NCBI GenBank assembly: GCA_016787225.1
Contig: JAEUUY010000022.1
Coordinates: 173,014 to 237,013, forward strand
DNA from: Chitinophagales bacterium
GTDB lineage: Bacteria > Bacteroidota > Bacteroidia > Chitinophagales > JADJOU01
DNA: 64,000 nt
Direction of reading: 5' to 3'
Shown: piece after piece, positions 7,960 through 17,689 of the stretch
Position numbering within the stretch: the first letter of the stretch is position 1
How the letters are laid out: the number at the start of each line of letters is the position of its first letter
Notes under the pieces: generated by a model
Told to the model about the DNA's origin: nothing
The model's database searches: none
The model's input: the letters and a program-made list of their open reading frames with translations, nothing else
Translations under genes and position numbers: made by a program

Positions 7960-10900
7960 ATGTCTGATTTTTGTCATCTTCATTGTCACACCCAATATTC
8001 CATTCTAGATGGAGCTGCAGGTATAAATCAAATGGTTAAAAAAGCAGCTACAGATGGTATGCCTGCTGCCGCTATTACTGACCATGGTAACATGTTCGGA
8101 GTTTTCGAGTTTGTCAATACCTGTAATAAAGAAAATATCAAGCCCATAGTAGGTTGCGAATTTTATATGGTAGAAGACATGCATTTGACCTCATTTGCTG
8201 GAACTGGCAAACGAGACAAACGCTACCACCAGTTGTTATTAGCTAAAAATGAGATTGGATACAAGAATTTAACCATAATGACTTCACTTGCTTACAAGGA
8301 GGGACTGTATGGGAAATTTCCCAGAATAGACTTAAACCTTCTAAAACAGCACAAAGAAGGACTCGTTGCTACGACATGTTGCATCGGAGGCATCGTGCCA
8401 CAAACCATCCTTAATAAAGGCGAAGAAGAAGGAGAACAAGTATTTAAAGAATGGCTGGACTTATTCGGAGAGGATTATTACATAGAAATTCAAAGACATC
8501 AGATTGAAAATATAAATGGAACTGGGTTAAGTCAGGAAGATCTCAATCAGATTCTAATTAAATGGGGACAACGATACAATGTCAGAATTATAGCTACTAA
8601 TGATTCCCATTATGTAGATGAGGCCGATAGTGACATGCATGATACTTTATTATGCATTAACACAGGGTCTAAGAAGTCTCTACCTATTAAATCTGACGAT
8701 GAAGAAGGCTATAATGCGGAAACTAGATTTGGATTTCCCAACAATCAATTTTATTTTAAGACGACAGCTGAAATGCAAAAGTTATTCTCAGATGTTCCAC
8801 AAAGTATAGATAATACCTTACACATTGTGGATAAGATAGAGAAGCTCGATTTGAAGCGTCAAATTATGATGCCTAATTTTCTAGTGCCCTCAAACTATAG
8901 TACGCAAGCCGAATACATGCGCTATCTCGTATATGAAGGTGCTAGGAAACGTTATAAAGAGATAACACAAGAAATTTCTGATAGAATAGAATTAGAATTA
9001 AAAACTATTTTTGATTCAAAGTTTGAGGGATACTTCTTGGTCATAGAAGATTTCCTGACCGAAGCTCGCCGCATGAAGGTATCAGTAGGACCTGGCAGAG
9101 GCTCAGCAGCAGGCTCCGTAGTATCATATTGTCTAGGCATCACTCAAGTAGATCCTATTGAATATGGTTTGCTCTTTGAGCGATTTCTGAACCCAGAGCG
9201 TGTGAGTTTTCCAGATATTGATATCGATTTTGAAGATGCAGGCAGACAAAGTGTCTTAGACTATGTCGTAGAGAAATATGGAAGAAACAATGTAGCTCAA
9301 ATTGTTACCTATGGAACTATGAAAGAGAAAATGGCCATACGCGATGTAGCCAGAGTATTAGATGTCCCTATTTTAGAAACTAATGTCTTAGCCAAGGCTG
9401 TACCAGATCATGATTTACCTACTATCCTAGATAACAGCAAGTATCCAGAAGTGAGAAAGTCAATGAAAGAAACGGATAGAGTAAAAGCCGATACATTCAG
9501 ACAACTTTATACGGAGAATTCAACTTATAAAACGGTAGTAGATACAGCTATAAAACTAAAAGGATCTGTCCGAAACACAGGCGTTCACGCTTGTGGGGTT
9601 ATTATTGCACCACAAGATCTAAAGGAGCTGATTCCTCTGTCTACTGCTAAAGATAGTGAAATGCTGGTAACACAATACGATAAAGATATAGTGGAGAAGG
9701 TAGGCCTCCTAAAAATGGACTTTTTAGGTCTCAAAAACTTAAGTATTTTAAAAGATATATTGTCCATTATAAAAGCTAGGCATGGAATCGAAATAGATAT
9801 TGAAAATATACCTCTAGATGATGAAAAAGCTTATGTCATATTTCAACAAGCGAATACAGATGGTATTTTCCAATTTGAAAGTGATGGCATGAAATCAAAT
9901 TTAAGGGGATTAAAGCCCGACAGGTTTACCGATCTCATAGCTATGAATGCCCTATATAGACCAGGCCCAATGGACTATATTCCAAACTATATAGCACGTA
10001 AGCACGGCACAGAAGAAGTTTCGTATGATATAGAAGCTAGTAAAGAAATTCTAGAAGAAACCTATGGCATTATGGTATACCAAGAACAGGTGATGCTACT
10101 TTCTCAGAAACTTGCTAATTTTACTAAAGGACAGGCAGACTCTTTGCGTAAGGCAATGGGAAAAAAGATTAAAGAAGAAATGGATAAGCTATTTACTTTG
10201 TTTATTGACGGATGTGTTTCGAATGGACATGATGAAAACAAGGCAAAAAAAATATGGGCGGATATGGAGAAATTTGCTCAATACGCCTTTAATAAATCGC
10301 ACTCAACCTGCTATGCATTGATTGCTTATCAATGTGCCTACCTAAAGGCCAACTACCCTTCAGAATTTATGGCTGGTCTGATGTCAAATAATATGGATAA
10401 AACGGATGATATAAAAAAATATATTGAGGTTTCTAAGAAAATGGGGTTAGAGGTACTGGGTCCAGATGTCAATGAAAGTAATTATATTTTCACTGTAAAT
10501 GCGAAGGGACAAATTCGATTTGGACTATCAGCTATTAAAGGGGTGGGCGAGAATGTCATAAAGGAAATGGTTCAAATTAGAGAGACCAAGGGTCGGTTTG
10601 AGGATGTATACGATTTTGTCTCACGCATGGGAAGTAAAAATGCCAATAAAAAAGTCTTGGAAGCACTTGCTATTTCAGGTGCTTTGGATTGTTTCTCTGA
10701 AGTCAAGCGAGAACAATATTTTGGTGCTGAAAATACCCAATCCTTTATTGAAAAGTTAATTCGATATGCTAATGATTTGAATAGGTCAAAGGTGGATGAG
10801 ACTAATCTTTTTGGTGAGTCCTTTCAAGATATGGTAGAAAAGCCTACACCACCTTCAGTTTCACCATTTTCTGAACTCGAAAAACTAGAGAAAGAAAAAG

Positions 10901-11580
10901 AGGTATTGGGTCTATATATGAGCGGACATCCTTTAGATAGATATAAAAAATTGATTTCCGACATCACTATGCCCGCTTTTGAAGAGGTGAAACTTTCTAA
11001 GAAAACGGAAATAATTTTAGGCATGGTAAAAGATATAGTCAAAGGAACCAGCACGAACCAGAAACCATATTTAAAATTTGAATTAGTAGGTCTTGAAGAC
11101 AATATGTCATTTACTCTTCGAGACAAAAACTACGACGAGTTTGGGAAATATATTGAAGATGGTAAGGCGGTGATGTTAAAAGTTAAATGGGATTCATTTA
11201 AACCTAAGAATGAGAATCGTCTCATAGAATTCATGAAAATAGAATCTGTGATACCTGAGTCTAATTTCTTTCAACAAGCGAATAAATTTACGATATCTTT
11301 ATTATTGTCTGAAACCAATCAGGAAACCATAGCTCGACTGGAATATGTTCTTAAAAAACACCAAGGGAATATCCCTGTGGTATTGAGTTTGGAATCGCCC
11401 ATATCGAAAATAGAAATCACCACTGATGAAGAACCATTGGATATAGCAGAAGAAGAACTCAAAAATCCAGTGATAGCCATAGAATTTAAAAGTTTGGCCT
11501 TTAAGATTAAGCCAAGCGAAGAATTTCTGACTGATTTATATGATGTTATAAGTCTAGATAAAGTTAAACTTGCCGTTTAG
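7960..11580 (+). CDS. dnaE: DNA polymerase III alpha subunit DnaE
   Basis: Replicative polymerase of the C family, 1206 residues from the ATG chosen here; a TTG at 7930 would add ten residues but lies inside the promoter. The N-terminal PHP domain shows HLHCHTQYSILDGA and AITDHGNMFGVFEF. The polymerase core shows GPGRGSAAGS and the catalytic PDIDIDFED. The helix-hairpin-helix region GLSAIKGVGENVI and an OB-fold region follow towards the C-terminus. Length is normal for DnaE. It stands alone between a divergent lipoprotein gene and a codirectional desaturase gene. Confidence 0.98.
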   Translation: MSDFCHLHCHTQYSILDGAAGINQMVKKAATDGMPAAAITDHGNMFGVFEFVNTCNKENIKPIVGCEFYMVEDMHLTSFAGTGKRDKRYHQLLLAKNEIGYKNLTIMTSLAYKEGLYGKFPRIDLNLLKQHKEGLVATTCCIGGIVPQTILNKGEEEGEQVFKEWLDLFGEDYYIEIQRHQIENINGTGLSQEDLNQILIKWGQRYNVRIIATNDSHYVDEADSDMHDTLLCINTGSKKSLPIKSDDEEGYNAETRFGFPNNQFYFKTTAEMQKLFSDVPQSIDNTLHIVDKIEKLDLKRQIMMPNFLVPSNYSTQAEYMRYLVYEGARKRYKEITQEISDRIELELKTIFDSKFEGYFLVIEDFLTEARRMKVSVGPGRGSAAGSVVSYCLGITQVDPIEYGLLFERFLNPERVSFPDIDIDFEDAGRQSVLDYVVEKYGRNNVAQIVTYGTMKEKMAIRDVARVLDVPILETNVLAKAVPDHDLPTILDNSKYPEVRKSMKETDRVKADTFRQLYTENSTYKTVVDTAIKLKGSVRNTGVHACGVIIAPQDLKELIPLSTAKDSEMLVTQYDKDIVEKVGLLKMDFLGLKNLSILKDILSIIKARHGIEIDIENIPLDDEKAYVIFQQANTDGIFQFESDGMKSNLRGLKPDRFTDLIAMNALYRPGPMDYIPNYIARKHGTEEVSYDIEASKEILEETYGIMVYQEQVMLLSQKLANFTKGQADSLRKAMGKKIKEEMDKLFTLFIDGCVSNGHDENKAKKIWADMEKFAQYAFNKSHSTCYALIAYQCAYLKANYPSEFMAGLMSNNMDKTDDIKKYIEVSKKMGLEVLGPDVNESNYIFTVNAKGQIRFGLSAIKGVGENVIKEMVQIRETKGRFEDVYDFVSRMGSKNANKKVLEALAISGALDCFSEVKREQYFGAENTQSFIEKLIRYANDLNRSKVDETNLFGESFQDMVEKPTPPSVSPFSELEKLEKEKEVLGLYMSGHPLDRYKKLISDITMPAFEEVKLSKKTEIILGMVKDIVKGTSTNQKPYLKFELVGLEDNMSFTLRDKNYDEFGKYIEDGKAVMLKVKWDSFKPKNENRLIEFMKIESVIPESNFFQQANKFTISLLLSETNQETIARLEYVLKKHQGNIPVVLSLESPISKIEITTDEEPLDIAEEELKNPVIAIEFKSLAFKIKPSEEFLTDLYDVISLDKVKLAV

Positions 11581-11628
11581 CCTAAATTGAGTAATTTTGT
11601 ACCTTAAAGTCTTAAATTAGTTATCTCC

Positions 11629-12717
11629 ATGAATGCAGCAATTGCAAGCGCGAATCAGGAATTATATGAAAACATTAAACAAGACCTAAAGGATTGGCAT
11701 AAAATCATTCGTGAGTACCAAGTACCTAGTACCAAAAAAGCACTTTTTCACACTGCTATAACCTTTTTAATGTACGGCAGCGTTTGGGCATTGCAGTTTT
11801 GGTTGCTTTATAAAGGGTATTCTGCATGGTGGGTAGTTCTTATAGGATTATTTAATGGACTGGCATTGGGTCGAATTTTTATAATTCAGCATGATTGTGG
11901 TCATAAATCATTCACTGCCAAAAAATGGCTGAATGATACTATTGGTACTATATGTAGCTTTTTCACCATCATACCTTATCAATACTGGGCTAAATCTCAC
12001 GACTTTCACCATGCACATAATGGCCAATTAGAGACATGTGATATTGGAGATTTCGAATGCTTGACAACGGAACAATATGCGGCGCTCAATTGGAAAAAGA
12101 AGATTCGTTATAGAATCTATAGAAGTCCGCTATATATTCTTACTTTAGGAGGATTTAGCTATGTAACACTTTTCAATCGATTCCGTTTCTTATCTGGGGA
12201 ATATTTTGAAAAAGTAAAAAATAATGTCACGGTAAATAATGTTCTTTTCACTATAGCCTACATCGCTCTTGGTTGGCTTATGGGGTGGAAGAATTTCTTC
12301 TTAGTACAGTTTATAAATCTATTCTTTTTTGGCACTATGGCTTTATGGTTTTTCTATGTCCAGCACCAATACAAAGAAGTATATAAAGAAGGTAAAGAAA
12401 ATTGGAACTACTTATTGTCAGCAATTAGAGGGAGTACTTATTATAAATTGCCGCGGTTCCTTCATTTTATGACAGGAAATATTGGTTATCACCATATTCA
12501 TCATTTAGCACCTACAATTCCTTTTTATAATTTGAGAAAATGCAGTATAGAAAATCCTATTTTCCAGAAGTATTGTATACCTCTCACTTTGACACAAAGT
12601 TTCAAAACTATTTTTGCCAATATGTGGGATGAAGAAACGAAGTCTATGATTTCTTTCGGTGAATATAAAAAGAAAAAGAGAGCGATTTTAGATAAGTTAA
12701 AAGCAAAAATGGGGTAG
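11629..12717 (+). CDS. Membrane fatty acid desaturase
   Basis: A 362-residue di-iron membrane desaturase. The three histidine boxes are HDCGH at 88-92, HDFHH at 124-128, and HHIHH in GYHHIHHLAP near 285. Hydrophobic segments flank them (about 42-62, 67-86, and two near 200-245). The box spacing fits the acyl-lipid, omega-6-like branch rather than the stearoyl-CoA branch, but regiospecificity cannot be read. It introduces double bonds in membrane acyl chains. A TAATTTTG box lies at 11592-11599, so it likely has its own promoter after dnaE. Confidence 0.92.
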   Translation: MNAAIASANQELYENIKQDLKDWHKIIREYQVPSTKKALFHTAITFLMYGSVWALQFWLLYKGYSAWWVVLIGLFNGLALGRIFIIQHDCGHKSFTAKKWLNDTIGTICSFFTIIPYQYWAKSHDFHHAHNGQLETCDIGDFECLTTEQYAALNWKKKIRYRIYRSPLYILTLGGFSYVTLFNRFRFLSGEYFEKVKNNVTVNNVLFTIAYIALGWLMGWKNFFLVQFINLFFFGTMALWFFYVQHQYKEVYKEGKENWNYLLSAIRGSTYYKLPRFLHFMTGNIGYHHIHHLAPTIPFYNLRKCSIENPIFQKYCIPLTLTQSFKTIFANMWDEETKSMISFGEYKKKKRAILDKLKAKMG

Positions 12718-12771
12718 TAAAAAATCTGTCCAATACAAAATCTTTGTTACAGGTAGAATTGTACCTCACAG

Positions 12772-13437
12772 CTAAGCCAATTTACCGTCTTTCATTTCAA
12801 TAATACGATCACTATTTTTGGCTAATTCAGGATTATGAGTCACTATGAGGAATGTATAGCCAAATTCTTTTTTTAGTTTGAAAAATAACTCATGTATTCC
12901 TTGTGCGTTGTGCGTGTCCAAGTTACCTGTAGGCTCATCTGCGAAAACTATTTTTGGCTGATTGATTAATGCTCTTGCTATAGAAACTCGTTGCTGCTCG
13001 CCTCCACTTAGCTCAGTAGGTTTATGTAGCATTCTATCTTTCAATCCGATAAAATCAAGCAGTTCTTTGGCCTTGGATAAATAATCTACTTCATTTCTAT
13101 TTCCTATTAATGCAGGTAAACATACATTTTCAATCGCATTAAACTCAGGTAGCAGGTGATGAGTTTGAAAAATAAAGCCTAAAAATTGATTGCGAATCCA
13201 TGCTAACTGATTGTCATTCATATTGGAAATACACTCATTTTGCAACCATATTTCTCCTTCTGTCGGTTTCAGCAAGGTTCCTAAAATATGAAGCAATGTG
13301 CTCTTGCCTGCTCCTGATGGTCCTATAATAGTTGTGACTAAATTAGATTCTATAGAAATCTTTTCCACATCCAAAACTGTCAAATAGTTGTAGGTCTTTT
13401 TGATATTTTTTGCAGAAATAATTGGAGTTGCAGTCAA
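12772..13437 (-). CDS. ABC transporter ATPase, LolD/MacB-like
   Basis: A 221-residue ATP-binding subunit. Walker A is GPSGAGKST, the Q-loop region IFQTHHLLPEF, the signature LSGGEQQRVSIARAL, Walker B VFADEPTGNLD, and the switch histidine lies in IVTHNPEL. The LLPEF and NLDTHN context is typical of the LolD/MacB/FtsE group that works with lipoprotein-release or efflux permeases. No permease gene is adjacent, so the partner is elsewhere. The start is a TTG; no ATG is available near the N-terminus. Confidence 0.9.
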   Translation of the reverse strand: MTATPIISAKNIKKTYNYLTVLDVEKISIESNLVTTIIGPSGAGKSTLLHILGTLLKPTEGEIWLQNECISNMNDNQLAWIRNQFLGFIFQTHHLLPEFNAIENVCLPALIGNRNEVDYLSKAKELLDFIGLKDRMLHKPTELSGGEQQRVSIARALINQPKIVFADEPTGNLDTHNAQGIHELFFKLKKEFGYTFLIVTHNPELAKNSDRIIEMKDGKLA

Positions 13438-13525
13438 TAAATTATATTTTCAACTAAATGTTTTTTTATAACTTCGCAAAGTTTTTAAATTTATTCCAAA
13501 ACTGCACAATTAAATTAGATTTTCC

Positions 13526-14716
13526 ATGAATCTCCACGAACATCAAGCGAAAGAATTATTAAAAAAGTACGGGGCAAAAATACAAGAAGGTATAGCTGTA
13601 GAATCTGTGCAAGATGCTGTCAATGCAGGTAAGGCTCTCACGGAACAAACAGGCACTCAATGGTATGTAGTAAAAGCTCAGGTGCACGCCGGTGGAAGAG
13701 GAAAAGGTGGCGGGGTGAAACTTGCAAAAAATGCAGAAGAGCTCAAGGAAAAAGCATCTGCAATATTAGGAATGAAACTCGTGACCCCTCAGACAGGGGA
13801 ACAGGGAAAGATTGTCAATCGTATTTTGATAGCTGAAGATGTATACTATGGGGAACAAGAAAAAATCAAAGAATTTTATGTTTCGATCCTACTTGATAGA
13901 ACTACGAAGAAAAATGTAATTATCTATTCTACCGAAGGGGGTATGGAGATAGAAGAAGTAGCTGAATCTCATCCAGAAAAAGTACATAAAGAGTATATTG
14001 ACCCTTTGATAGGCATTCAAGGTTATCAATGCAGAAGGATTGCTTTTAATTTAGGATTAGAAGGCAATGCTTTCAAAGAGATGGTCAAGTTTGTAGAAAA
14101 CATTTACAATGCTTATGTTGGTGCTGATGCTACTCTGGTGGAGATTAATCCATGTCTCAAAACATCCGATGATAAAATAATAGCTGTAGATGGTAAAATC
14201 TCCATAGATGACAATGCCCTCTATAGACAAGCGGAGCTTGCTGCTAAGGAGGACAAACGTGAATTAGATCCTACAGAAGTAGAAGCCGTAAGTTACGATC
14301 TTAACTATGTAAAACTTGATGGCAACGTTGGTTGCATGGTCAATGGTGCAGGATTGGCTATGGCTACCATGGATATCATTAAACTAAGCGGTGGAGATCC
14401 CGCAAACTTTCTTGATGTGGGTGGAACAGCAAACGCCGAACGTGTAGAAAAAGCCTTTAGAATTATATTGCAAGATTCCAATGTGAAAGCAATTTTAATT
14501 AATATATTCGGTGGTATAGTTCGCTGTGATCGTGTGGCTCAGGGTGTAGTAGATGCATATAAATCCATAGGAAATATCCCCGTTCCCATCATTGTTAGAC
14601 TTCAAGGTACCAATGCTGTGGAAGGTAAACGGATTATAGATGAGAGTGGCTTGAAAGTAAAGTCTGCCATCTTATTGCGTGAAGCCGCAGAAGCCGTAAA
14701 AGAAGTATTAAATTAA
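13526..14716 (+). CDS. sucC: Succinyl-CoA synthetase beta subunit (ADP-forming)
   Basis: A TCA-cycle ligase subunit that couples succinyl-CoA cleavage to nucleotide phosphorylation. The 396 residues begin [16 protein letters not shown], with an ATP-grasp domain ([17 protein letters not shown] near 50-66) and the C-terminal CoA-ligase domain ([22 protein letters not shown]). The alpha subunit gene sucD is not adjacent, unlike in enterobacteria. A TAACTTCG element at 13469-13476 is a plausible -7 box. Confidence 0.97.
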   Translation: MNLHEHQAKELLKKYGAKIQEGIAVESVQDAVNAGKALTEQTGTQWYVVKAQVHAGGRGKGGGVKLAKNAEELKEKASAILGMKLVTPQTGEQGKIVNRILIAEDVYYGEQEKIKEFYVSILLDRTTKKNVIIYSTEGGMEIEEVAESHPEKVHKEYIDPLIGIQGYQCRRIAFNLGLEGNAFKEMVKFVENIYNAYVGADATLVEINPCLKTSDDKIIAVDGKISIDDNALYRQAELAAKEDKRELDPTEVEAVSYDLNYVKLDGNVGCMVNGAGLAMATMDIIKLSGGDPANFLDVGGTANAERVEKAFRIILQDSNVKAILINIFGGIVRCDRVAQGVVDAYKSIGNIPVPIIVRLQGTNAVEGKRIIDESGLKVKSAILLREAAEAVKEVLN

Positions 14717-14814
14717 GAATAGTTTCTTTTTTTTGATTATCATTTAGTCTTTTTAACCCTAAGGAATACTAAACTTTCACCAACTTTGTATCTCTAAGAT
14801 AGAAAGGGACGTAA

Positions 14815-15228
14815 ATGAATAAATATTTTGTAGTTTGGTTTTTTTGCATATCCTATATCAGTGCTCACGCTCAGGACGCTATAGAGGCTGGGACTATTCA
14901 ATTTAGTGCTACTGAAATCAATTTTGGTCTTATCGAGTATGATTCAAATCCTTTTAGAGAGGTTACGGTGACCAATGTTGGAAACTATCCATTAATTATA
15001 AATAGTTGCAGAGCTAGCTGCGGATGTACCGTGCCTAATTGCCCTACTGAAGCTATTGCCCCAAAGAAAAAAGCCGTAATAAAAATTCGATACAATACAA
15101 CTCGCGTTGGACAATTCTCGAAGACCATTACTGTTTATTCCAATGATCAGAAAAATCCTATCAGTCTGATAAAAATATATGGCGAAGTGAAAGAGCCTTT
15201 GACTTCTTCCACTGTAGTAAAGCCTTAA
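14815..15228 (+). CDS. Exported DUF1573 protein
   Basis: A 137-residue protein with a signal peptide (ending near AHAQD) followed by one DUF1573 domain, an immunoglobulin-like fold common in Bacteroidota. The hallmark is FGLIEYDSNPFREVTVTN, the CGCTVP cysteine motif, and the RYNTTRVGQFSKTITVYSN stretch. It is probably periplasmic or surface-exposed; the family's role is not established. It follows sucC after about 100 bp and likely has its own promoter. Confidence 0.88.
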   Translation: MNKYFVVWFFCISYISAHAQDAIEAGTIQFSATEINFGLIEYDSNPFREVTVTNVGNYPLIINSCRASCGCTVPNCPTEAIAPKKKAVIKIRYNTTRVGQFSKTITVYSNDQKNPISLIKIYGEVKEPLTSSTVVKP

Positions 15229-15276
15229 TTTCTTTAAATCCATATTCCACAATTAAGTAGAGCCCGTCTGCCTTAT

Positions 15277-15327
15277 ACCAATAGCGGTTTTAAAATGGTC
15301 CAACCCATTTTAAAACCTTGCTATGGT
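15277..15327. repeat. Long inverted repeat in intergenic DNA
   Basis: Perfect 13-bp arms GGTTTTAAAATGG (15286-15298) and CCATTTTAAAACC (15305-15317) enclose TCCAAC. Outer segments ACCAATAGC and GCTATGGT extend the pairing with a small bulge. There is no T-run to make it a normal terminator, and it lies 50 bp past the DUF1573 stop codon. It may be a short palindromic repeat or MITE relic. Confidence 0.6.
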
Positions 15328-15392
15328 AAATGCCGTAGCTGTATTTGATACTGTTCAAAAAAGTGTGTAAAATCCAATACCAATCTTATATA

Positions 15393-15422
15393 TAAAAAAA
15401 GCACCTCCAAATGGAAGTGCTT
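15393..15422 (-). terminator. Intrinsic terminator of the LysM gene
   Basis: On the minus strand an 11-bp stem (AAGCACTTCCA / TGGAGGTGCTT, one G-U pair) is followed by seven T residues, 25 bp beyond the stop codon of the BON-LysM gene. Confidence 0.85.
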
Positions 15423-15447
15423 GTCATTATTTCAATTTAAAAATTAT

Positions 15448-15894
15448 TTATCCCAATGCCGGAATCACTAACTTCTGACCTGGATAGATTTTATCAGGGT
15501 GTGTAAGCATAGGTTTATTGGCTTCGAATATCGTATTATACTTATTAGGATCGCCATAAACTTCTTTAGAAATTTTAGAGAGATTATCTCCAGGTTTCAC
15601 ATCATAAAAATTAGAGTCTGATAATTCAGCAGCAGGCTCCGCTACCGTCATATTATCTACAACTTTAGCTATGCCAGCTATATTGCCAGCTATAGTCAAT
15701 ACCTTCTGCTTAGCTAGTAGGGTAGGGCACTCGCCTGTCAATGTGATTTGATCCCCTTCTACGATAGCAGAAACAGATTCTGAAAGTTGAAATCTCTTGA
15801 TTTCGGCTGTAGCTTTTGCTGCTTGTTCTTCTGCAGAATCACCACCTCCAAAAAGTTTTGTGCCTGCATCTTTGATAAATGAAAATAGTCCCAT
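15448..15894 (-). CDS. lysM: BON and LysM domain protein (Kbp/YgaU-like)
   Basis: A 148-residue protein with the layout of Escherichia coli Kbp (YgaU, 149 residues). The N-terminus MGLFSFIKDAGTKLFGGG is followed by a BON domain (about 40-85) and a C-terminal LysM domain (YDVKPGDNLSKISKEVYG to GQKLVIPALG, about 98-148). E. coli Kbp binds potassium in the cytoplasm, and no signal peptide is visible here either, so a cytoplasmic role is likely. The gene is monocistronic with its own terminator. Confidence 0.92.
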   Translation of the reverse strand: MGLFSFIKDAGTKLFGGGDSAEEQAAKATAEIKRFQLSESVSAIVEGDQITLTGECPTLLAKQKVLTIAGNIAGIAKVVDNMTVAEPAAELSDSNFYDVKPGDNLSKISKEVYGDPNKYNTIFEANKPMLTHPDKIYPGQKLVIPALG

Positions 15895-15964
15895 GTGTTT
15901 AAAATTTAAAATGATTTAGTTTAGATAAATAAAGAGATAAAAAGTTTAATCGATTAGAGAAATT

Positions 15965-17671
15965 TTACGATTGTGTTTTATTGTGAAATTGTGAAAACAT
16001 CGTTTCTATTTCAGAAAACACAAAATCAGATGTCGCCTTGAACCCATTTTCGTCAAATGGAGAACTTAACTTGGCGATTGGCAATAATTCTAGGAAATTC
16101 TTACTACCTCCAGCACAGCAGAGATCATAATAATCTTTCCATGCACCGTTGAAATCTTCATTCATTTTCTTATAAAATTGGAAGGCACATAGCTGGGCTA
16201 AGGTATAATCTATATAATAGAAAGGTGAAAAGAACAGATGTCCCTGATTCTGCCATCGACCGCCATTTTCGAGGAATGGAGCATCGTCATATTGCACCCA
16301 AGGCATATATTTACCCTGTATTTCTAGCCATACTTTTCGTCTCTCTTCTGGTGTCATAGAAGGATTGTCATATACTCTATGCTGAAACTCATCTACCGTC
16401 ACTCCATAAGGTAGGAAAAGAAAGGATTTCATCAAATGCCCTAATTTATATTTTTCGGTATCTTGAATGAAGAATTTATCCACCCATTTCCAAGCGAAAA
16501 ATTCCATACTCATAGAGTGAATTTCAGCTGACTCTGAAGTAGGGAAATAGTATTCACCTAACTCAAAATGCATTGAGCAATAACATTGAAAAGCGTGTCC
16601 AGCTTCGTGTGTCAATACATCGACATCGTGAGACGTTCCATTAAAGTTGGAGAAAATGAATGGTGATTTTACAGCATCGACATAGGTGCAATATCCTCCT
16701 GGAGATTTATTTTCTCTATTCAATAAATCCAACATACCTTTCTCCTGCATCATATTGAAAAACTCACCCGTTTCTTTCGACAATTCATTATACATGACTT
16801 GAGCATCAGCTATCATCTGCTCTGGTGAAGTCTTGGGTGTAGGATTACCATCAGGAAAGAGCAAACCATCATATTGATAAGGAGTCTCAATTCCGAGGGT
16901 TTTAGCTACTTTGTTTTTCAATTCATTCGCTCGAGGTGTGATATATTTTAATACAAAATCTCTATATTTAGCGGTTTCATTTGGTCCGTAGCAGGTTCTA
17001 CCCATGCGGTCATAGCCCATTTGAGTAAAGGTCTTATAACCTAATTTAGCACTAATCTCGGTTCTTATTTTGACCAATTCATCATAAATACGATCGAGTT
17101 CAGGTTGATTTTTGAGCATTTCTGTATATAATGCCTTAGAAGCACGCTTACGATAATCTCTATCTGTATTCTCCATCAATGGAGCCATACCGCTCGTGTT
17201 GTAGGTCTTGCCTTCAAATTCTATTTTGATCTGGGAAGTCAGTTTCTGATACTCTGAAACTAACAGATTTTCTTTTTGAAGTAGGGGCATCACTTCCTCT
17301 GATATCGTTTTTCTACTCAATTCAGCTAAGTCTAAAAACTGGCTACCATACTCACTTGCTAATTGATTCTTAAAACTAGAATCTAGAAGCATATTGGTAA
17401 AGTCGGTATTGACTTTTTGTACTCTAGGCAGCACCTCATCGAAAAAATTCTGCTCATCTTCATAGAACTTATCCGCTGTATTCATACTATAGCGAACACT
17501 CACTATCGTATAACTACCGAAGATATTTTTTGTCATTTGATTGACTTCTAAAAATTTCTTTTTATAAGCCTCGTAATCTGATAAAGATTGCATCTCCTGC
17601 ATAGCTGCTTTCACCGCCTGCTCATAGCTATCGATATCAGGGCGCGTGTATTTTACATCTTCTAATTTCAT
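15965..17671 (-). CDS. M3 family oligoendopeptidase
   Basis: A 568-residue zinc peptidase of the PepF/M3B group. The active site VLTHEAGHAFQC has HExxH, and the downstream glutamate ligand lies in SAEIHSMSMEFFAW. No signal peptide is present, which fits cytoplasmic trimming of short peptides. Length matches the M3B family. It lies 18 bp downstream of rseP and may share its transcript. Confidence 0.93.
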   Translation of the reverse strand: MKLEDVKYTRPDIDSYEQAVKAAMQEMQSLSDYEAYKKKFLEVNQMTKNIFGSYTIVSVRYSMNTADKFYEDEQNFFDEVLPRVQKVNTDFTNMLLDSSFKNQLASEYGSQFLDLAELSRKTISEEVMPLLQKENLLVSEYQKLTSQIKIEFEGKTYNTSGMAPLMENTDRDYRKRASKALYTEMLKNQPELDRIYDELVKIRTEISAKLGYKTFTQMGYDRMGRTCYGPNETAKYRDFVLKYITPRANELKNKVAKTLGIETPYQYDGLLFPDGNPTPKTSPEQMIADAQVMYNELSKETGEFFNMMQEKGMLDLLNRENKSPGGYCTYVDAVKSPFIFSNFNGTSHDVDVLTHEAGHAFQCYCSMHFELGEYYFPTSESAEIHSMSMEFFAWKWVDKFFIQDTEKYKLGHLMKSFLFLPYGVTVDEFQHRVYDNPSMTPEERRKVWLEIQGKYMPWVQYDDAPFLENGGRWQNQGHLFFSPFYYIDYTLAQLCAFQFYKKMNEDFNGAWKDYYDLCCAGGSKNFLELLPIAKLSSPFDENGFKATSDFVFSEIETMFSQFHNKTQS

Positions 17672-17689
17672 GTTGTGTTATTTATTAAA

